From Klebsiella pneumoniae (GTDB lineage Bacteria > Pseudomonadota > Gammaproteobacteria > Ga0077536), in assembly GCA_945873015.1 (NCBI GenBank), contig CAMCBY010000264.1, positions 1-6,209 of the forward strand: a stretch of 6,209 bases of DNA, read 5' to 3'. Below the pieces are notes generated by a model. The model had not been told where the DNA came from, ran no database searches, and saw only the letters and a program-made list of their open reading frames with translations. Below are positions 5,314 to 6,209 of the stretch, piece by piece. Position 1 is the first letter of the stretch. Each line of letters starts with the position of its first letter. The translations under genes and the position numbers were made by a program.

Positions 5314-6209
5314 TCACCCGTTCGCTCCGGCATTCCCGCCCATGATGTGGGCAAGATTGTCGGGTGCAAAAAATGCTTCAGGGCGCGTCGCGCCGCTCAG
5401 GAGGCCGAGAAAAGCGCTGCTTGCTTCGGGTTGCGCCGCGATGGCTTGATACAGGCCGACCTCTTCATCGCGAAGTGCAGAAAAGTTGGCCAGTTGAATG
5501 GTCATCTCATGCAGCGGCACCAGGCGTTTGTCCCGCGCCTGGTGCCAGGCACGCAGTTCTTCATCCAGACTCGTTACGCCGCGCAGACCGTTGTCGATGA
5601 CGGTCGCACATTCATCGGCGTCGATGAAGGCGTCGGAGATGCCTTGCGCGGTGCAGGGGTCCTTCTTGTGCCCGGCGTCGCCGACCAGCACCCATCCCGG
5701 CCCGTGGGGCGTACGCAGAAAATTGCGCGTCGACCCGAGGCGCAGTGGTTCGGTCAGTTCAGCATCGGCCAGCCTCTCGGCCAGTATCGGGTCGAGCTCC
5801 TGGATACAGGCGTGATAGGCCGCTTCCGTGTTGCCATCAAGGGCTTTGTATCTGGCCATCACCCAATTGATTCCGACCAGCATCTGGTCTGTGTCAGTCG
5901 GGCCACAGTAAAGGCCGAGTCCGGGGCGTGTTCTGAAGCTCAGACGGTCGCTCTTTATGCCACCCCAATAACCCCACATGGTGACCTGCTGTGCAGGCGC
6001 TTCGTGGTAATGGCTGGCGTTGACCAGTTTTGCGATGGTGGAGCCCGGGCCGTCGGCGCCAATCACGATGCGCGCCCTGAGTTCTTGCGCAGCGCCATCC
6101 GCGCCGCGCGCGATCACGCCAGTCACACGCTCGCCGTTGCGTAACAGCGCGGTGACCTGGGTCTCGGGCCGGTAATCCACTCCTGCCGCGACTGCCGCGC
6201 CGACCAGAA
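5314..6209 (-). CDS. FAD-dependent monooxygenase/oxidoreductase (PHBH-like fold), C-terminal part, cut by the window edge
   Basis: The 297 visible residues are the second half or more of a flavoprotein of the FAD_binding_3 / geranylgeranyl reductase-like superfamily. Reading from the window edge, LVGAAVAAGVDYRPETQV belongs to the region before the DG motif, seen as IVIGADGPGS near residues 48-56. The GD motif that contacts the FAD ribityl/pyrophosphate is GWVLVGDAGH near 171-180, followed by DPCTAQGISDAF. This DP-x-TAQGISDAF form is typical of a widespread bacterial subgroup of poorly characterised FAD-dependent monooxygenases. The N-terminal GxGxxG dinucleotide loop must lie beyond the window. 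A GTG at 6180 is not a credible start, because the conserved reading frame continues upstream without interruption. The gene ends at TGA 5316-5314, 182 bases before the HyuA-type gene. Its substrate cannot be read from sequence; hydroxylation or oxidation of a hydrophobic or aromatic compound in the same pathway is a guess. Confidence 0.9.
   Translation of the reverse strand, partial: LVGAAVAAGVDYRPETQVTALLRNGERVTGVIARGADGAAQELRARIVIGADGPGSTIAKLVNASHYHEAPAQQVTMWGYWGGIKSDRLSFRTRPGLGLYCGPTDTDQMLVGINWVMARYKALDGNTEAAYHACIQELDPILAERLADAELTEPLRLGSTRNFLRTPHGPGWVLVGDAGHKKDPCTAQGISDAFIDADECATVIDNGLRGVTSLDEELRAWHQARDKRLVPLHEMTIQLANFSALRDEEVGLYQAIAAQPEASSAFLGLLSGATRPEAFFAPDNLAHIMGGNAGANG

Noticed and set aside
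3593..5449. A 618-codon open frame on the plus strand opposite the HyuA-type gene
   Set aside because: It runs antisense through a gene with complete family motifs, shows no recognisable domain, is rich in His, Arg, Gln and Thr as expected of an antisense shadow in GC-rich DNA, and crosses the intergenic control region.
5242..6144. A 300-codon open frame on the plus strand opposite the flavoprotein gene
   Set aside because: The minus-strand frame carries the DG and GD flavoprotein motifs, while the plus-strand product has no recognisable domain. Overlap across nearly the whole gene makes it a shadow.

Overview
The window is a GC-rich, gene-dense stretch read entirely from the minus strand. 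It looks like a catabolic locus of a Gram-negative bacterium, most likely a proteobacterium. That placement rests on base composition, the sigma70-like promoter and the style of the enzymes, not on any marker gene, so it is tentative. Five protein genes are visible, two of them cut by the window edges. I found no RNA gene, insertion sequence, CRISPR array or attachment site.

Layout in transcription order, right to left. (1) 6209-5314: the C-terminal 297 residues of an FAD-dependent monooxygenase/oxidoreductase whose start lies outside the window. (2) 5313-5132: a 182-bp gap holding a good sigma70-type promoter (TTGACA-N17-TCTATT) and a 6-bp-arm inverted repeat in the presumed leader, touching the ribosome binding site of the next gene. 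(3) 5131-3020: a HyuA/AcxA-type ATPase subunit (hydantoinase A/oxoprolinase family). (4) 3023-813: a HyuB/AcxB-type catalytic subunit with a C-terminal zinc-knuckle domain that resembles the separate gamma subunit of acetone carboxylase. (5) 813-361: a DUF35 zinc-ribbon/OB-fold protein. (6) 368-1: the N-terminal 122 residues of an SCP2-type thiolase-like protein, running off the left edge.

Genes 3 to 6 overlap one another by 4, 1 and 8 bases and form one tightly coupled operon. The gamma-like tail argues that genes 3 and 4 encode an ATP-dependent carboxylase of the acetone/acetophenone carboxylase class, not a hydantoinase or 5-oxoprolinase. DUF35 proteins normally bind thiolase-like proteins, and the two genes here are adjacent and overlapping. 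The partner has Thr where the thiolase nucleophilic Cys is expected, so it may be a C-C lyase/aldolase or another non-thiolytic enzyme. My working model, which is inference, is that a ketone-like or carbonyl substrate, perhaps produced by the upstream flavoprotein or a related enzyme, is activated with ATP and carboxylated, and the product is then processed by the DUF35/thiolase-like pair. No CoA ligase is visible in the window; one may lie beyond the left edge.
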